Assembly (NCBI RefSeq): GCF_000025265.1
Contig: NC_013739.1
Span: 3,768,001-3,832,000, forward strand
Direction: 5' to 3'
DNA length: 64,000 nt
From: Conexibacter woesei DSM 14684
GTDB taxonomy: Bacteria > Actinomycetota > Thermoleophilia > Solirubrobacterales > Solirubrobacteraceae
Within the stretch, counting starts at the first letter, position 1. The number at the start of each line of letters is the position of its first letter. The position numbers and the translations under genes were made by a program. Below, piece after piece: positions 47,081 to 56,232 of the stretch. The notes below the pieces were generated by a model, which saw only the letters and a list, made by a program, of their open reading frames with translations, was not told the origin of the DNA and made no database searches.

Positions 47081-48543
47081 GCGAGGCCACCTCCGTTCTG
47101 GCGCGGCGCGGTGCCGTCGAAGCCGAGCGCCTGCTCCAGCACGTAGGCGGCGTTCAGCAGGCGGTTCTCGCTGAACGCCGGACCGGCGATCTGGAAGCCG
47201 ACCGGCAGCCCGTCGGAGAGGCCGTTGGGGATCGAGATCGCCGGGATCCCGGCGAGCGACATCGGCACCGTGCAGAAGTCCTGCAGGTACATCTCCAGCG
47301 GGTCGGCGGTCTTCTCGCCGAGGCGGAAGGCGACCGTCGGCGCGGTCGGCGTGACGATGAAGTCGAAGCTGCCGAACGCCGCTCTGAAATCCTCGGAGAT
47401 CTTCGTGCGGACCTTCTGCGCGCGCCCGTAGTAGGCGTCGTAGTAGCCGCTGGAGAGCGCGTAGGTCCCGAGCATGATGCGCCGCTTGACCTCGGGGCCG
47501 AAGCCCTCGGCCCGCGTTCTGACGTACATGTCGAGCAGATCGTCGGGGTCCTGCGTGCGGTGGCCGTAGCGGACGCCGTCGAAGCGCGCGAGGTTGGAGG
47601 ACGCTTCCGCCGGAGCGATCAGGTAGTAGGCGGAGAGCGCGTGCGGGGCGTGCGGCAGGTGCGTCGTCTCGACCGTCGCGCCGAGCTGCTCGGCGAGCGC
47701 CAGCGTCGCGTTGAACGCCTCGCGCACGCCCGACTCGATCCCCTCGCCGGTCAGCTCCTCCGGCACGCCGAGGCGGATCCCCTTCAGGTCGACGCCCTTC
47801 GGCAGCTCGATCGCGTCCGGGTGGGCGAGCGACGTCGAGTCGCGCTCGTCGCGGCCGACCATGTGCCGGTAGAGCAGCGCGGCGTCGGTCACGTCGCGCG
47901 TGAACGGGCCGGCCTGATCGAGCGAGGAGGCGAACGCGATCATGCCGTAGCGGCTGACCGAGCCGTACGTCGGCTTGAGCCCGACGATCCCGCAGAGCGC
48001 GGCCGGCTGGCGGATCGAGCCGCCGGTGTCGGTCCCGAGCGCCCACGGCGCGAGGCCGGCGGCGACCGCCGCGGCGCTGCCGCCCGATGAGCCGCCGGGG
48101 ACGCGCTCGCGGTCCCACGGGTTGCGGACCGGGCCGAACGCCGAGTTCTCGTTCGAGGAGCCCATCGCGAACTCGTCCTGGTTGGTCTTGCCGAGCAGCG
48201 TCGAGCCGGCGCGCTCCAGCTGCTCCACGACGTGCGCGGTGTACGGCGGGCGGTAGCCGGCGAGTATGCGGGAGCCCGACTGGCTCGGCACGCCCTCGGT
48301 GCAGAAGAGGTCCTTGACGGCGAGCGGGACGCCGTGCAGCGGCGCGTCGTGCGCGGCGCCGGTCTCGGCGGGCGCCGCGTCCGCGACCCATGTGTAGGCG
48401 TTGAGGCCGTCGTCGGCGGCGGCGCGGTCAGCCGCCGCGCGCTCGCGGTACGCGTCGAACAGCTCCGTCTGCGAGACGTGGCCGTGGCGCAGCTGCTCGG
48501 CCGCCTCCGCGGCGGTCAGCGCGATCAGGTCGGTGGCGCTCAT
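47077..48543 (-). CDS. gatA: Asp/Glu-tRNA amidotransferase subunit A
   Basis: Amidase-signature subunit that releases ammonia from glutamine. It has 488 aa. Catalytic triad Lys (PLAVKDLF), cis-Ser and Ser nucleophile (VPGGSSGGSAAAVAAG, TDTGGSIRQPA). Overlaps gatC by 4 nt and gatB by 4 nt, a fully coupled gatC-gatA-gatB operon. Presence implies that the cell uses indirect tRNA-dependent synthesis of Gln-tRNA and/or Asn-tRNA. Confidence 0.96.
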   Translation of the reverse strand: MSATDLIALTAAEAAEQLRHGHVSQTELFDAYRERAAADRAAADDGLNAYTWVADAAPAETGAAHDAPLHGVPLAVKDLFCTEGVPSQSGSRILAGYRPPYTAHVVEQLERAGSTLLGKTNQDEFAMGSSNENSAFGPVRNPWDRERVPGGSSGGSAAAVAAGLAPWALGTDTGGSIRQPAALCGIVGLKPTYGSVSRYGMIAFASSLDQAGPFTRDVTDAALLYRHMVGRDERDSTSLAHPDAIELPKGVDLKGIRLGVPEELTGEGIESGVREAFNATLALAEQLGATVETTHLPHAPHALSAYYLIAPAEASSNLARFDGVRYGHRTQDPDDLLDMYVRTRAEGFGPEVKRRIMLGTYALSSGYYDAYYGRAQKVRTKISEDFRAAFGSFDFIVTPTAPTVAFRLGEKTADPLEMYLQDFCTVPMSLAGIPAISIPNGLSDGLPVGFQIAGPAFSENRLLNAAYVLEQALGFDGTAPRQNGGGLA

Positions 48544-48830
48544 GACGCGGCTCCGGGGCTCGGGACGCCGAAGCCGTCGTCGACGACCTCGGGCGCGTTC
48601 TCCAGCGCGCGCTCGCGCGGCAGCGACGGGCGCGGCTCGTCGGGGCGCAGCGCGTTGACGACGTCGACGACGTGCGAGGTGGCGGGCACGTCGTCGAGCT
48701 CCAGCTCGCCGATCCGCTCGACGTGGTCGAGGACGGCGGACAGCTCGCGCGCCATCGCGTCGACCTCGTCGTCGGCGAGGTCGAGGCGGGCGAGCTTGGC
48801 GACGTGGAGTACCTGCGCGCGATCGATCAT
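48540..48830 (-). CDS. gatC: Asp/Glu-tRNA amidotransferase subunit C
   Basis: 96 aa stabilising subunit. VLHVAKLARLDLADDEVDAMARELSAVLDHVERI is the standard GatC helix pair; ALRPDEPRPSLPRERALENAP is the conserved belt that wraps GatA/GatB. Starts 23 nt after a small membrane-protein gene. Confidence 0.95.
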   Translation of the reverse strand: MIDRAQVLHVAKLARLDLADDEVDAMARELSAVLDHVERIGELELDDVPATSHVVDVVNALRPDEPRPSLPRERALENAPEVVDDGFGVPSPGAAS

Positions 48831-48853
48831 TCGGCGCGGGAGTGTATCTCCCG

Positions 48854-49366
48854 TCAGGCCGCGGGCGGCGCGTCGCCCGAAGGCTCCGCCGCCCCCACTC
48901 TACGGGCAGGCACCTCGGGTGCGGGCGTGCCCGTGCTCTCGTCGCGCATCGACAGATAGCCGCCGTAGACGATCACAGCGGAGGCGACGAGGCCGAGGTA
49001 CGCGCCGAACTTCACGCTGATGAACTCGTTCGGACCCGGCTCGTCGATCAGCACGCGGTAGGCGAGCAGCACCGTCGTCAGCAGCGCGATGGCGGTCGCG
49101 AGGACGGCGGCCGTGACGGGCAGCGCGGTCGTCGCCTGCGTCGCCGTCGTGACGACGAGCGCGAGCACGGCGACGATCGTCAGCAACATGAACCAGCGCA
49201 GGATCGAGTGCGTGTGCCAGCCGTTCGCCGACGCCTCGAAGCTGAACCCCTCGAACGACACGCCCGCGCCGTACCACTTGAAGAAGAAGAGCGTGACGAA
49301 CAGCACCAGCGCACCGCCGGCCGCGACCCACTCGCCACGCCGCAATCGACTGAGGTCGAATCCCAT
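48854..49366 (-). CDS. Four-helix membrane protein of unknown function
   Basis: 170 aa, four TM segments (AAGGALVLFVTLFFFKWY; FMLLTIVAVLALVVTTAT; VTAAVLATAIALLTTVLLAYR; GAYLGLVASAVIVYGGYL), then a cytosolic Pro/Ala-rich tail. GGAGG precedes the ATG. Placed immediately before gatC. No family recognised. Confidence 0.65.
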   Translation of the reverse strand: MGFDLSRLRRGEWVAAGGALVLFVTLFFFKWYGAGVSFEGFSFEASANGWHTHSILRWFMLLTIVAVLALVVTTATQATTALPVTAAVLATAIALLTTVLLAYRVLIDEPGPNEFISVKFGAYLGLVASAVIVYGGYLSMRDESTGTPAPEVPARRVGAAEPSGDAPPAA

Positions 49367-49441
49367 CCCCTACCACCTCCGAATCCAGGGGTTGCGGCGG
49401 CAGGTTGCCGCAGCGCCGGGAACCGTAGCGCTTCGCGCCGC

Positions 49442-50293
49442 TCAGCCGCGCTGCAGCCGCGCGGCGGCGAGCGTGTTGCTCAGCAGCAGCGCGATCGTCA
49501 TCGGCCCGACGCCGCCGGGGACCGGCGTCAGCAGGCCGGCGACCTCACGCACGGCGTCGAAGTCGACGTCGCCGACGAGGCCGTCGTCGGTGCGGTTGAT
49601 GCCGACGTCGATCACCGCGGCGCCCGGCTTGACGGCGTCGGCGCCGATCAGCTTCGGGACGCCGACGGCGGCGACGAGCACGTCGGCGCGAGCGCAGACG
49701 GCGGCGAGGTCGCGCGTGCGCGAGTGGCAGACCGTGACGGTCGCGTTGCGCTGCAGCAGCAGGTGGATCAGCGGCTTGCCGACGAGGTCGGAGCGGCCGA
49801 CGACGACCGCCTCGGCGCCCTCCAGCGGCACGTCGTGGCGGTCGAGCAGCTCGATCACGCCCGACGGCGTGCACGGCCGCAGGCCGGGCGCGCCCTGCAT
49901 CAGCCGGCCGGCGCTGATCGGCGTCAGCCCGTCGACGTCCTTGTCCGGGGCGATCAGCCCGGTCAGCAGCGTCGCGTCGAGCTGCGCGGGCACCGGCAGC
50001 TGCAGCAGGATCCCGCTGACCTGCGGATCGGCGTTCAGCTCCTGCAGGTGCGCGACGACCTGCTCCTGCGCGACGTCGGCGGGCAGGTGGCGGTGGAGGT
50101 CCGCGATCCCGGCCGCGACGCACGCTCTGCGCTTGTTCGCGACGTAGACCGCCGAGGCGGGATCGTCGCCCACGAGCAGCGTCGCGAGACCCGGCGTGAC
50201 GCCGGTCTCGGCGGTGAACGCGGCGACGTCCGCCGCGACCTGGTCGCGCACCTGCTGCGCGATCGCTCTGCCGTCGATCAGGGTGGCTGCCAT
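49442..50293 (-). CDS. folD: Methylene-tetrahydrofolate dehydrogenase/cyclohydrolase
   Basis: Bifunctional enzyme interconverting one-carbon folates. It has 283 aa from ATG 50293, chosen because TAGCGT lies 7 nt upstream; ten more residues would be open. Catalytic Lys in YVANKRRAC, GILLQLPVPAQLD (about 100-112), and PCTPSGVIELLD. VGRSDLVGKPLIHLLLQRNATVTVCHS is the NADP site. PGGVGPMTIALLLSNT ends the fold. Confidence 0.95.
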   Translation of the reverse strand: MAATLIDGRAIAQQVRDQVAADVAAFTAETGVTPGLATLLVGDDPASAVYVANKRRACVAAGIADLHRHLPADVAQEQVVAHLQELNADPQVSGILLQLPVPAQLDATLLTGLIAPDKDVDGLTPISAGRLMQGAPGLRPCTPSGVIELLDRHDVPLEGAEAVVVGRSDLVGKPLIHLLLQRNATVTVCHSRTRDLAAVCARADVLVAAVGVPKLIGADAVKPGAAVIDVGINRTDDGLVGDVDFDAVREVAGLLTPVPGGVGPMTIALLLSNTLAAARLQRG

Positions 50294-50300
50294 GCGGCGA

Positions 50301-50306
50301 ACGCTA
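50301..50306 (-). promoter_or_regulatory. folD: -10 box of folD (leaderless)
   Basis: TAGCGT on the minus strand, 7 nt before the ATG at 50293. Confidence 0.4.
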
Positions 50307-50353
50307 TCGACGGACGGGCGCACGGTGCCGTGCGGTCCCCGCCCGCGGCGCCG

Positions 50354-52594
50354 TTAGCGCTTCTCGATCGGCGCCAGATCGGCGACGAGCTTGCGCTCCG
50401 AGCCGTCTCTGGCGAAGCGGATCACGACGATCCCGCCCGACTCGACGGCGATCACGACGCCCTCGCCGAACGCGGCGTGGACGACGTCGTCGCCCATCCG
50501 GTAGGCCTCGCCGCCGCCCCCGCCGCCGCCCCCGCCGGAGTCCCAGCCGCCCCCGGGGATCGGCCCCGAGCCGAGCGGCGTGCTCCAGCTCGTCGCCCGT
50601 TCGCGTGCGCTGCCGACGCCGAGCGACGGCCGCTCGTTGCGATCGGTCAGCCCGATCGGCACTTCGTCGACGAAGCGGCTGCGGGCGCCGTAGGAGCGCG
50701 AGCCGAAGACCGCACGGGTGCGTGCGTAGGTCATGTAGAGGTCGCGCATGGCGCGCGTGAGGCCGACGTAGGCGAGCCGGCGCTCCTCCTCCAGACCGCC
50801 CTCTTCGATCGCGCGCTGGTGCGGGAAGACGCCTTCTTCGCAGCCGAGCAGGAAGACGATCGGGTACTCCAGCCCCTTCGCGTTGTGGAGCGTCATCAGT
50901 GTGACGAGCCCCTCGTCGTCTCTGCGCCCGTCGGCGTCGGCGACGAGCGCGATCTGCTGCAGGAAGCCCGCCAGTGACGGAGCCTCCTCACGCAGGTCGA
51001 CGCTGCCGTCGTACTCGGCCGCGACGTTGACGAGCTCCTCCAGGTTCTCGATCCGCCCCTGCGACTCGATCGTGCGGTCGGCCTCGAGCGCCTCCAGGTA
51101 GCCGGATTCGCTCAGGACCTCCTTCAGCAGCTCGGAGACCGGCGGGTTCGCGGCGGCGCGCTCACCGAGGATCCGCATCGCGCCCATGAAGCGGTGGAAG
51201 GACTTTCTGGCGGCGGTACCGAGGCCGGGGACGCTGTCGGGCTCGAGCGCCGCCTCCCAGATCGTGATGCCGGCGGTGTTCGCCCACGATATGACGCGCG
51301 AGAGCGACGTCTGGCCGATCCCGCGCCGCGGCGAGTTCGCGATGCGGGTGAAGGAGACGACGTCCTGCGGGTTGACGAGCATCGTCAGGTAGGCGATCGC
51401 GTCCTTGATCTCGGCGCGCTCGTAGAACTTCGTGCCGCCGATCACCTGGTAGCCGATCTGCGCGCGCACGAGCGTGTCCTCCAGCACCCGCGACTGCGCG
51501 TTGGTGCGGTAGAAGACGGCGATCTCGTTGCGCGAGACGCCCTCGTCGACGATCCGCTCGATCTCGCCCGCGACGAAGCGCGCCTCCGCGTGCTCGTCGT
51601 CCAGCTCGCGCACCTTGATCGGATCGCCGATCCCGAGGTCGGTCCACAACTCCTTTTCGCGCTGCCCGCGGTTGTTGCGGATGACCGCGTTGGCGGCGTC
51701 GAGGATCGTCTGCGTCGAGCGGTAGTTCTGCTCCAGCTTGACGACCTTCGCGTCCGGGAAGTCGTCCTCGAAGTCGAGGATGTTGCGGATGTCGGCTCCA
51801 CGGAACCCGTAGATCGACTGACTGTCATCGCCAACCACCGCCAGATTTCTGTGCTCGCCGGCGATCAGCTGGAGCCAGCGGTACTGGACGTGGTTGGTGT
51901 CCTGGTACTCGTCGACGAGCACGTGGCGGAAGTTGTCGGCGTAGCGTCTGCGGACCTCGGGGAACAGCTCCAGCACGTTGACGGCGCGCACGAGCAAGTC
52001 GTCGAAGTCCATCGCGTTCATGCGGTGCAGCTCGGACTCGTAGAGCTTGTAGACGTCCGCGACCGTCTGCTCGAAGAAGGAGCCGACCATCTGCGCGTAC
52101 GCCTCGGCGTCGCGCAGCTTGTTCTTCGCGTCGGAGATCTCGTGGTGGATCGCGCCGGGCGTGAAGCGCTTGGGGTCGACGTCCAGCTCCTCGATCGCGC
52201 GCTTGACGAGGCGGCGCGCGTCGGACTGGTCGTAGATCGTGAACTGCCGCGTGTAGCCGAGCCGGTGGGCGTCGGCGCGCAGCATCCGCGCGCACGCCGA
52301 GTGGAAGGTCATCACCCACATCGCGCGGGTGCGGCGGCCGACGAGCATCTCGACCCGCTCGCGCATCTCCTGCGCGGCCTTGTTCGTGAACGTGATCGCG
52401 AGGATCTCGTCCGGGCGCGCCTGCCCGGTGCCGACCAGATACGCGATCCGGTGCGTCAGCACGCGTGTCTTGCCGGAGCCCGCGCCAGCGAGGATCAGCA
52501 GCGGCCCCTCGCCGTGCACGACCGCCTCGCGCTGGGGCTCGTTGAGCCCCGCGAGCAGCGCGTCGAGGTCGGCGACGTGAGCGTTGGCGGACAC
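50354..52594 (-). CDS. pcrA: ATP-dependent DNA helicase, UvrD/PcrA family
   Basis: Superfamily 1A 3'-5' helicase for repair and replication restart. 746 aa. Walker A AGAGSGKT (about 37-44), DEYQDT (Walker B), GDDSQSIYGFRGAD, QNYRS, VTLMTLHNAKGLEYPIVFL and AYVGLTRAM are all intact. A poly-Gly linker (about 660-670) leads to a C-terminal Tudor/SH3-like domain (GDDVVHAAFGEGVVIAVE) typical of PcrA/UvrD1, which binds RNA polymerase in this family. The start is GTG, 7 nt after TATCCT (leaderless). Confidence 0.95.
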   Translation of the reverse strand: MSANAHVADLDALLAGLNEPQREAVVHGEGPLLILAGAGSGKTRVLTHRIAYLVGTGQARPDEILAITFTNKAAQEMRERVEMLVGRRTRAMWVMTFHSACARMLRADAHRLGYTRQFTIYDQSDARRLVKRAIEELDVDPKRFTPGAIHHEISDAKNKLRDAEAYAQMVGSFFEQTVADVYKLYESELHRMNAMDFDDLLVRAVNVLELFPEVRRRYADNFRHVLVDEYQDTNHVQYRWLQLIAGEHRNLAVVGDDSQSIYGFRGADIRNILDFEDDFPDAKVVKLEQNYRSTQTILDAANAVIRNNRGQREKELWTDLGIGDPIKVRELDDEHAEARFVAGEIERIVDEGVSRNEIAVFYRTNAQSRVLEDTLVRAQIGYQVIGGTKFYERAEIKDAIAYLTMLVNPQDVVSFTRIANSPRRGIGQTSLSRVISWANTAGITIWEAALEPDSVPGLGTAARKSFHRFMGAMRILGERAAANPPVSELLKEVLSESGYLEALEADRTIESQGRIENLEELVNVAAEYDGSVDLREEAPSLAGFLQQIALVADADGRRDDEGLVTLMTLHNAKGLEYPIVFLLGCEEGVFPHQRAIEEGGLEEERRLAYVGLTRAMRDLYMTYARTRAVFGSRSYGARSRFVDEVPIGLTDRNERPSLGVGSARERATSWSTPLGSGPIPGGGWDSGGGGGGGGGEAYRMGDDVVHAAFGEGVVIAVESGGIVVIRFARDGSERKLVADLAPIEKR

Positions 52595-52601
52595 CTGTTC
52601 G

Positions 52602-52607
52602 AGGATA
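52602..52607 (-). promoter_or_regulatory. pcrA: -10 box of pcrA (leaderless)
   Basis: TATCCT on the minus strand ends 7 nt before the GTG start at 52594. Confidence 0.4.
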
Positions 52608-52636
52608 GAGCGCGGGGCGGCGCGGCCCGCGCCCGC

Positions 52637-53590
52637 TCAGCCGGCGCCGCTGCTGTTGAAGCCGGGCGGCAGGCCCTGGTCGTCGATCTCGGGAGGGTTG
52701 TCGAGCAGCAGCCGCGGAACCGTCACGAATCTGTAGCCCATTCTGCGCAGCTCCGGGATGATCCGCGCGACCGCCTCGATCGTCTGCGTGCGGTCGCCGC
52801 CGCCGTCGTGCATCAGCACGATCGCGCCGGGATGTATCGCCGAGACGACGTTGTCGACGATCTGGTCGACGCCGGGCTTGGTGTAGTCCTGACTGTCGAC
52901 GGACCACAGCACCGACAGCATTCTCAGTCTCTCCAGCACGTCGTGCGTCGTCTCGTTGTACGAGCCGTACGGCGGCCGGAACAGCCGCGGATAGGCGCTG
53001 CCGGTCTGCTCGATCTGCTGCGCTGCGCCCTCGATCTGCTCCTGCTGCTCCTGCGCCGAGAGCTGCGCGAGGTTCGGGTGCTCCATCGTGTGGTCGTCGA
53101 TCGGCATGCCGCTGTCGACGAGCCGCTTCATCGTCTCGGGGAACTCCGGCACGTTCTTGCCGAGCATGAAGAACGTCGCCGGGACGCGATATCTCTCCAG
53201 CAGGTCGAGCAGCTGGTCGGTGTCGACGCCCGGCCCGTCGTCGAACGTCAGCGCGACCTCTCTTCTCTCCGTCCCGCCCTTGCGGATGAACGGCGTTCTC
53301 GCCAGCGCTCTGTCGATCGCGTTGTTCTCCGCCGCGCGCTGCTCGAGGTCGAGCGAGCCTCTGCCGGCGCCGGCGAGCGTCGCGAGGTGGCCGTACCAGC
53401 CGATCTCCGTCCCGCCGCCACCGCCCGCGCCGGCGCTGCCGTTGCCGGAGGCGCCAACGATCACGCCGAGAAGCAGCGCAAGCGCTGCCACGCCAGCGAG
53501 CGCCCCGGCGCGGCGGCGCCGGTAGCGCAGCTGTCTGGGCGTCGGCCTGCTCGGTCCGCGGATCAGCTTGAGCAGCTCGTCGAGGTTCAT
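52637..53590 (-). CDS. Polysaccharide deacetylase (NodB domain), membrane-anchored
   Basis: 317 aa. Basic tail then TM anchor (AGALAGVAALALLLGVIVGAS, about 28-48), so the catalytic domain is outside the membrane. NodB motifs: TFDDGPG (Asp base and metal ligand, about 115), HTMEHPN (HxxxH metal pair, about 167), RPPYGSYN (about 204), and LMHDGGGDR. Probably N-deacetylates peptidoglycan or another envelope glycan. The ATG at 53590 is chosen for the anchor. Confidence 0.9.
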   Translation of the reverse strand: MNLDELLKLIRGPSRPTPRQLRYRRRRAGALAGVAALALLLGVIVGASGNGSAGAGGGGGTEIGWYGHLATLAGAGRGSLDLEQRAAENNAIDRALARTPFIRKGGTERREVALTFDDGPGVDTDQLLDLLERYRVPATFFMLGKNVPEFPETMKRLVDSGMPIDDHTMEHPNLAQLSAQEQQEQIEGAAQQIEQTGSAYPRLFRPPYGSYNETTHDVLERLRMLSVLWSVDSQDYTKPGVDQIVDNVVSAIHPGAIVLMHDGGGDRTQTIEAVARIIPELRRMGYRFVTVPRLLLDNPPEIDDQGLPPGFNSSGAG

Positions 53591-53688
53591 ACCGCGTCCT
53601 GATGTTCCCGGATCTGCCGGATGACCGCGTCGTCGTCGACCGGGACGCACGCGTCACGGCCAGGCCGTCCACTACGCTTCGCCGCCGC

Positions 53689-54447
53689 ATGACACCCTCG
53701 ACCTGGGTCATCGTGCCGACCTACAACGAGGCCGGCTCCATCGAACGCATGCTGCGCCAGACGGCGCAGCAGCTCGCCGACGCCGCGCCCGGCGACCACC
53801 GGCTGCTCGTCGTCGACGACGGCTCGCCGGACGGCACCGGTGCGATCGCCGAGCGGATCGGCGACGAGCTGGGCGTCGTCGAGGTGCTCCACCGCTCCGC
53901 CAAGGGCGGCCTCGGCCAGGCATACCTCGCCGGCTTTGCGCACGCGCTGGCAGGCGGCGCGCAGCGTGTCTGCGAGATGGACGCCGACCTCTCCCACGAT
54001 CCCGAGCACCTGCCGGCGCTGCTGCGCGCCGCCGAGAGCGCCGACGTCGTGCTCGGCTCGCGCTACGTGCCGGGCGGCGGCGTCTCGGACTGGGGTCCGC
54101 TGCGACGGCTCACCAGCCGCGCCGGCTGCCTCTACGCGCGGCTCGTGCTGCGCCTCCCCCAGCACGACCTGACCGGTGGCTACAAGGTCATCCGGCGGGA
54201 GGTGCTGGAGGCGATCGAGCTCGGCAGCGTGCGCTCGCAGGGCTACGTCTTCCAGATCGAGATCACGTACCGCGCCGTGCTCGCGGGCTTCCGCGTCGCC
54301 GAGGTGCCGATCGTCTTCCGCGACCGCACCGAGGGCACGAGCAAGATGTCGCCGCGGATCGCGCTGGAGGCGATGTGGCGCGTCCCGCAGCTGCGCCGCA
54401 GTGCACCCGCGGCGCTCGCGCGGATCGCGAGCCGGCCGGCTCGCTGA
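53689..54447 (+). CDS. Polyprenol monophosphomannose synthase (GT2)
   Basis: 252 aa. GT-A glycosyltransferase of the DPM1/Ppm1 type: VIVPTYNEAGSIERML, VVDDGSPDGTG (DxD for nucleotide sugar), RSAKGGLGQAYLAGFAHA, MDADLSHDPEHLPAL, and the diagnostic C-terminal part DLTGGYKVIRREVLEAI and FRDRTEGTSKM. Transfers a sugar, usually mannose, from GDP to polyprenyl phosphate at the membrane, for lipoglycan or protein mannosylation. No fused N-terminal acyltransferase. Convergent with cysE. Confidence 0.9.
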   Translation: MTPSTWVIVPTYNEAGSIERMLRQTAQQLADAAPGDHRLLVVDDGSPDGTGAIAERIGDELGVVEVLHRSAKGGLGQAYLAGFAHALAGGAQRVCEMDADLSHDPEHLPALLRAAESADVVLGSRYVPGGGVSDWGPLRRLTSRAGCLYARLVLRLPQHDLTGGYKVIRREVLEAIELGSVRSQGYVFQIEITYRAVLAGFRVAEVPIVFRDRTEGTSKMSPRIALEAMWRVPQLRRSAPAALARIASRPAR

Positions 54448-54449
54448 CC

Positions 54450-54496
54450 GGTCGTCCTGGATTGGTGTCGTATAGCGACACCAATCCAGGACGACC
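54450..54496. terminator. Perfect 21-bp hairpin between convergent genes
   Basis: GGTCGTCCTGGATTGGTGTCG, loop TATAG, and an exact reverse complement (54476-54496). It starts 3 nt after the glycosyltransferase stop and ends in the cysE stop codon. Symmetric, so it can work as a bidirectional terminator; there is no U-run on either side. It is the longest perfect stem found in the window. Confidence 0.8.
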
Positions 54497-55245
54497 TACC
54501 CGCCGGCGGGGTTCGGACCGCGGGCGGGACGGAGCGGCGGCGTGTCGTCGGGCGCGTCGTCTCCGGCGCCGTTCTCCCCGCCGCGCTCGGCGAGCGCGCG
54601 CTCCAGTGCGCCGATGCGGCTGGCGAGGCCCTTGATCGCGTCCGCGACCGGGTCGGGCAGGTGGACCCAGTCGGCGTCGGGGCCCTCCGGCCGGCGGCCG
54701 TCGATCCGCACCGGATGACCGGGGTTGCCGACGACGGTCGAGTTCGGCGGCACGTCGTGGATCACGACGGTGTTGGCGCCGATCTTCGAGCCGTGGCCGA
54801 TCGTGATCGGGCCGAGCAGCTTCGCGCCGGAGCCGATCGTGACGTTGTCCTCGACCGTCGGGTGGCGCTTGCCGGTCGCGAAGCCGGTGCCGCCGAGCGT
54901 GACGCCCTGGTAGAGCGTCACGTCGTTGCCGATCTTCGCCGTCTCACCGATCACGACGCCCATCCCGTGGTCGATGAAGAAGCTCGACCCGATGCACGCC
55001 GCCGGGTGGATCTCGATCCCGGTGACGGCACGCGAGAAGCCGGCGATCAGGCGCGGGACGAGCGGGACGTGCGCGACGACGAGCGCGTGCGCGACGCGGT
55101 GCGCGAGAATCGCGTGGACGCCGGGCCAGATCGCCAGCACCTCCAGCCTGCCGACGCCGCGGGCGGCGGGATCGCGCTCCTGCGCGGCGCGCACATCTCT
55201 GCGGATCTCGCCCGCGACGCGCTTCAGGGTGCCAAGGCCGGCCAT
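54496..55245 (-). CDS. cysE: Serine O-acetyltransferase
   Basis: Activates serine for cysteine synthesis. It has 249 aa from ATG 55245 (an in-frame TTG two codons upstream is less likely). Hexapeptide left-handed beta-helix: [29 protein letters not shown] with the catalytic Asp-His, [11 protein letters not shown], and [15 protein letters not shown]. There is a Pro/Asp/Gly-rich C-terminal tail of about 50 residues longer than the E. coli tail; CysE tails normally bind CysK. TACCCT 6 nt upstream. Co-oriented with cysK (gap 31 nt). Confidence 0.95.
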   Translation of the reverse strand: MAGLGTLKRVAGEIRRDVRAAQERDPAARGVGRLEVLAIWPGVHAILAHRVAHALVVAHVPLVPRLIAGFSRAVTGIEIHPAACIGSSFFIDHGMGVVIGETAKIGNDVTLYQGVTLGGTGFATGKRHPTVEDNVTIGSGAKLLGPITIGHGSKIGANTVVIHDVPPNSTVVGNPGHPVRIDGRRPEGPDADWVHLPDPVADAIKGLASRIGALERALAERGGENGAGDDAPDDTPPLRPARGPNPAGG

Positions 55246-55251
55246 GGGCAA

Positions 55252-55257
55252 AGGGTA
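55252..55257 (-). promoter_or_regulatory. cysE: -10 box of cysE (leaderless)
   Basis: TACCCT on the minus strand ends 6 nt before the ATG at 55245. Confidence 0.35.
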
Positions 55258-55276
55258 GTGGAGCGGGATCGCGCGG

Positions 55277-56206
55277 CTACGGTGCGAAGAACGGCGTCGA
55301 GACGTAGCGCTCGCCGGAGTCCGGCAGGATCGTGACGATCCGCTTGCCCTTCGACTCGGGCCGCTTCGCGACCTCCATCGCCACCCACACCGCGGCGCCG
55401 CAGGAGATGCCCGACAACACGCCCTCCCGGCTGGCGAGCAGCCGCGCGGTCGCGATCGCGTCCTCGTCGTCGACGGCGATCACCTCGTCGAGCAGTTCGC
55501 GGTCGAGCACCGCCGGGACGAAGCCCGCGCCGATCCCCTGGATCTTGTGCGGCCCCGCCAGGCGGCCCGACAGCACCGCGGAGGTGCGCGGCTCGACCGC
55601 GATCACGCGGCAGTCGGGGTTGCGCTCCTTCAGCAGGCTGCCGACGCCGGTGATCGTGCCGCCGGTGCCGACGCCCGCGACGAGCACGTCGACGTCGCCG
55701 TCGAGCGCGTCCCAGATCTCCGGGCCGGTCGTGCGCCGGTGCGCCTCCGGGTTGGCCGGGTTGGTGAACTGGTCGGGCAGGAACACGTCGCTGCTTCTGG
55801 CCATCGCGCGGGCGGCGTCGACGGCCTCGTTCATACCGCCAAGCGACTCGGTGATCTCGAAGCGCGCGCCGTACAGCCGCAGCAGCCCCTCGCGCTCGCG
55901 GCTCATCCCCTGCGGGAGCGTCAGCACGAGGTCGTAGCCCTTCGCCGCGCAGACGAACGCGAGCGCGATCCCGGTGTTGCCACTGGTCGCCTCGACGATC
56001 GTCGTGCGGCCCGGCTCGATCCGGCCCTCGCGCTCAGCGGCCTCGATCATGGCGACGCCGATGCGGTCCTTGACGCTGCCGCCGGGGTTGAACGACTCGA
56101 GCTTTCCGAACAGCTCGGCGTGCGAATCGGCCGGCAGGATGCGGGTGAGCTGCACCATCGGTGTGCGGCCGACATGGTCGGCAATGTTGATCGGGATTCG
56201 CGGCAT
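55277..56206 (-). CDS. cysK: Cysteine synthase A (O-acetylserine sulfhydrylase)
   Basis: PLP fold-type II enzyme making cysteine from O-acetylserine and sulfide. It has 309 aa from ATG 56206, chosen since it gives the standard [19 protein letters not shown] opening; ATG 56221 would add five residues. PLP Lys in [15 protein letters not shown] (about 41), [24 protein letters not shown], and [10 protein letters not shown]. Upstream of cysE on the same strand. A short palindrome lies between it and the acid phosphatase gene. Confidence 0.95.
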   Translation of the reverse strand: MPRIPINIADHVGRTPMVQLTRILPADSHAELFGKLESFNPGGSVKDRIGVAMIEAAEREGRIEPGRTTIVEATSGNTGIALAFVCAAKGYDLVLTLPQGMSREREGLLRLYGARFEITESLGGMNEAVDAARAMARSSDVFLPDQFTNPANPEAHRRTTGPEIWDALDGDVDVLVAGVGTGGTITGVGSLLKERNPDCRVIAVEPRTSAVLSGRLAGPHKIQGIGAGFVPAVLDRELLDEVIAVDDEDAIATARLLASREGVLSGISCGAAVWVAMEVAKRPESKGKRIVTILPDSGERYVSTPFFAP

Positions 56207-56216
56207 TGCGCCCGGA

Positions 56217-56227
56217 ACCATAATGGT
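56217..56227. promoter_or_regulatory. Palindromic divergent -10 region of cysK and acid phosphatase
   Basis: ACCAT-A-ATGGT reads as TATGGT on the minus strand (10 nt before cysK ATG 56206) and TAATGGT on the plus strand (5 nt before ATG 56233). A single 11-bp palindrome could therefore supply -10 boxes for both leaderless genes. Confidence 0.45.
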
Positions 56228-56232
56228 CTGCG

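Noticed and set aside
45641-48391. 916-codon frame extending gatB upstream
   Set aside because: The extra part is a shadow of gatA; the ATGA overlap at 47077-47080 fixes the start.
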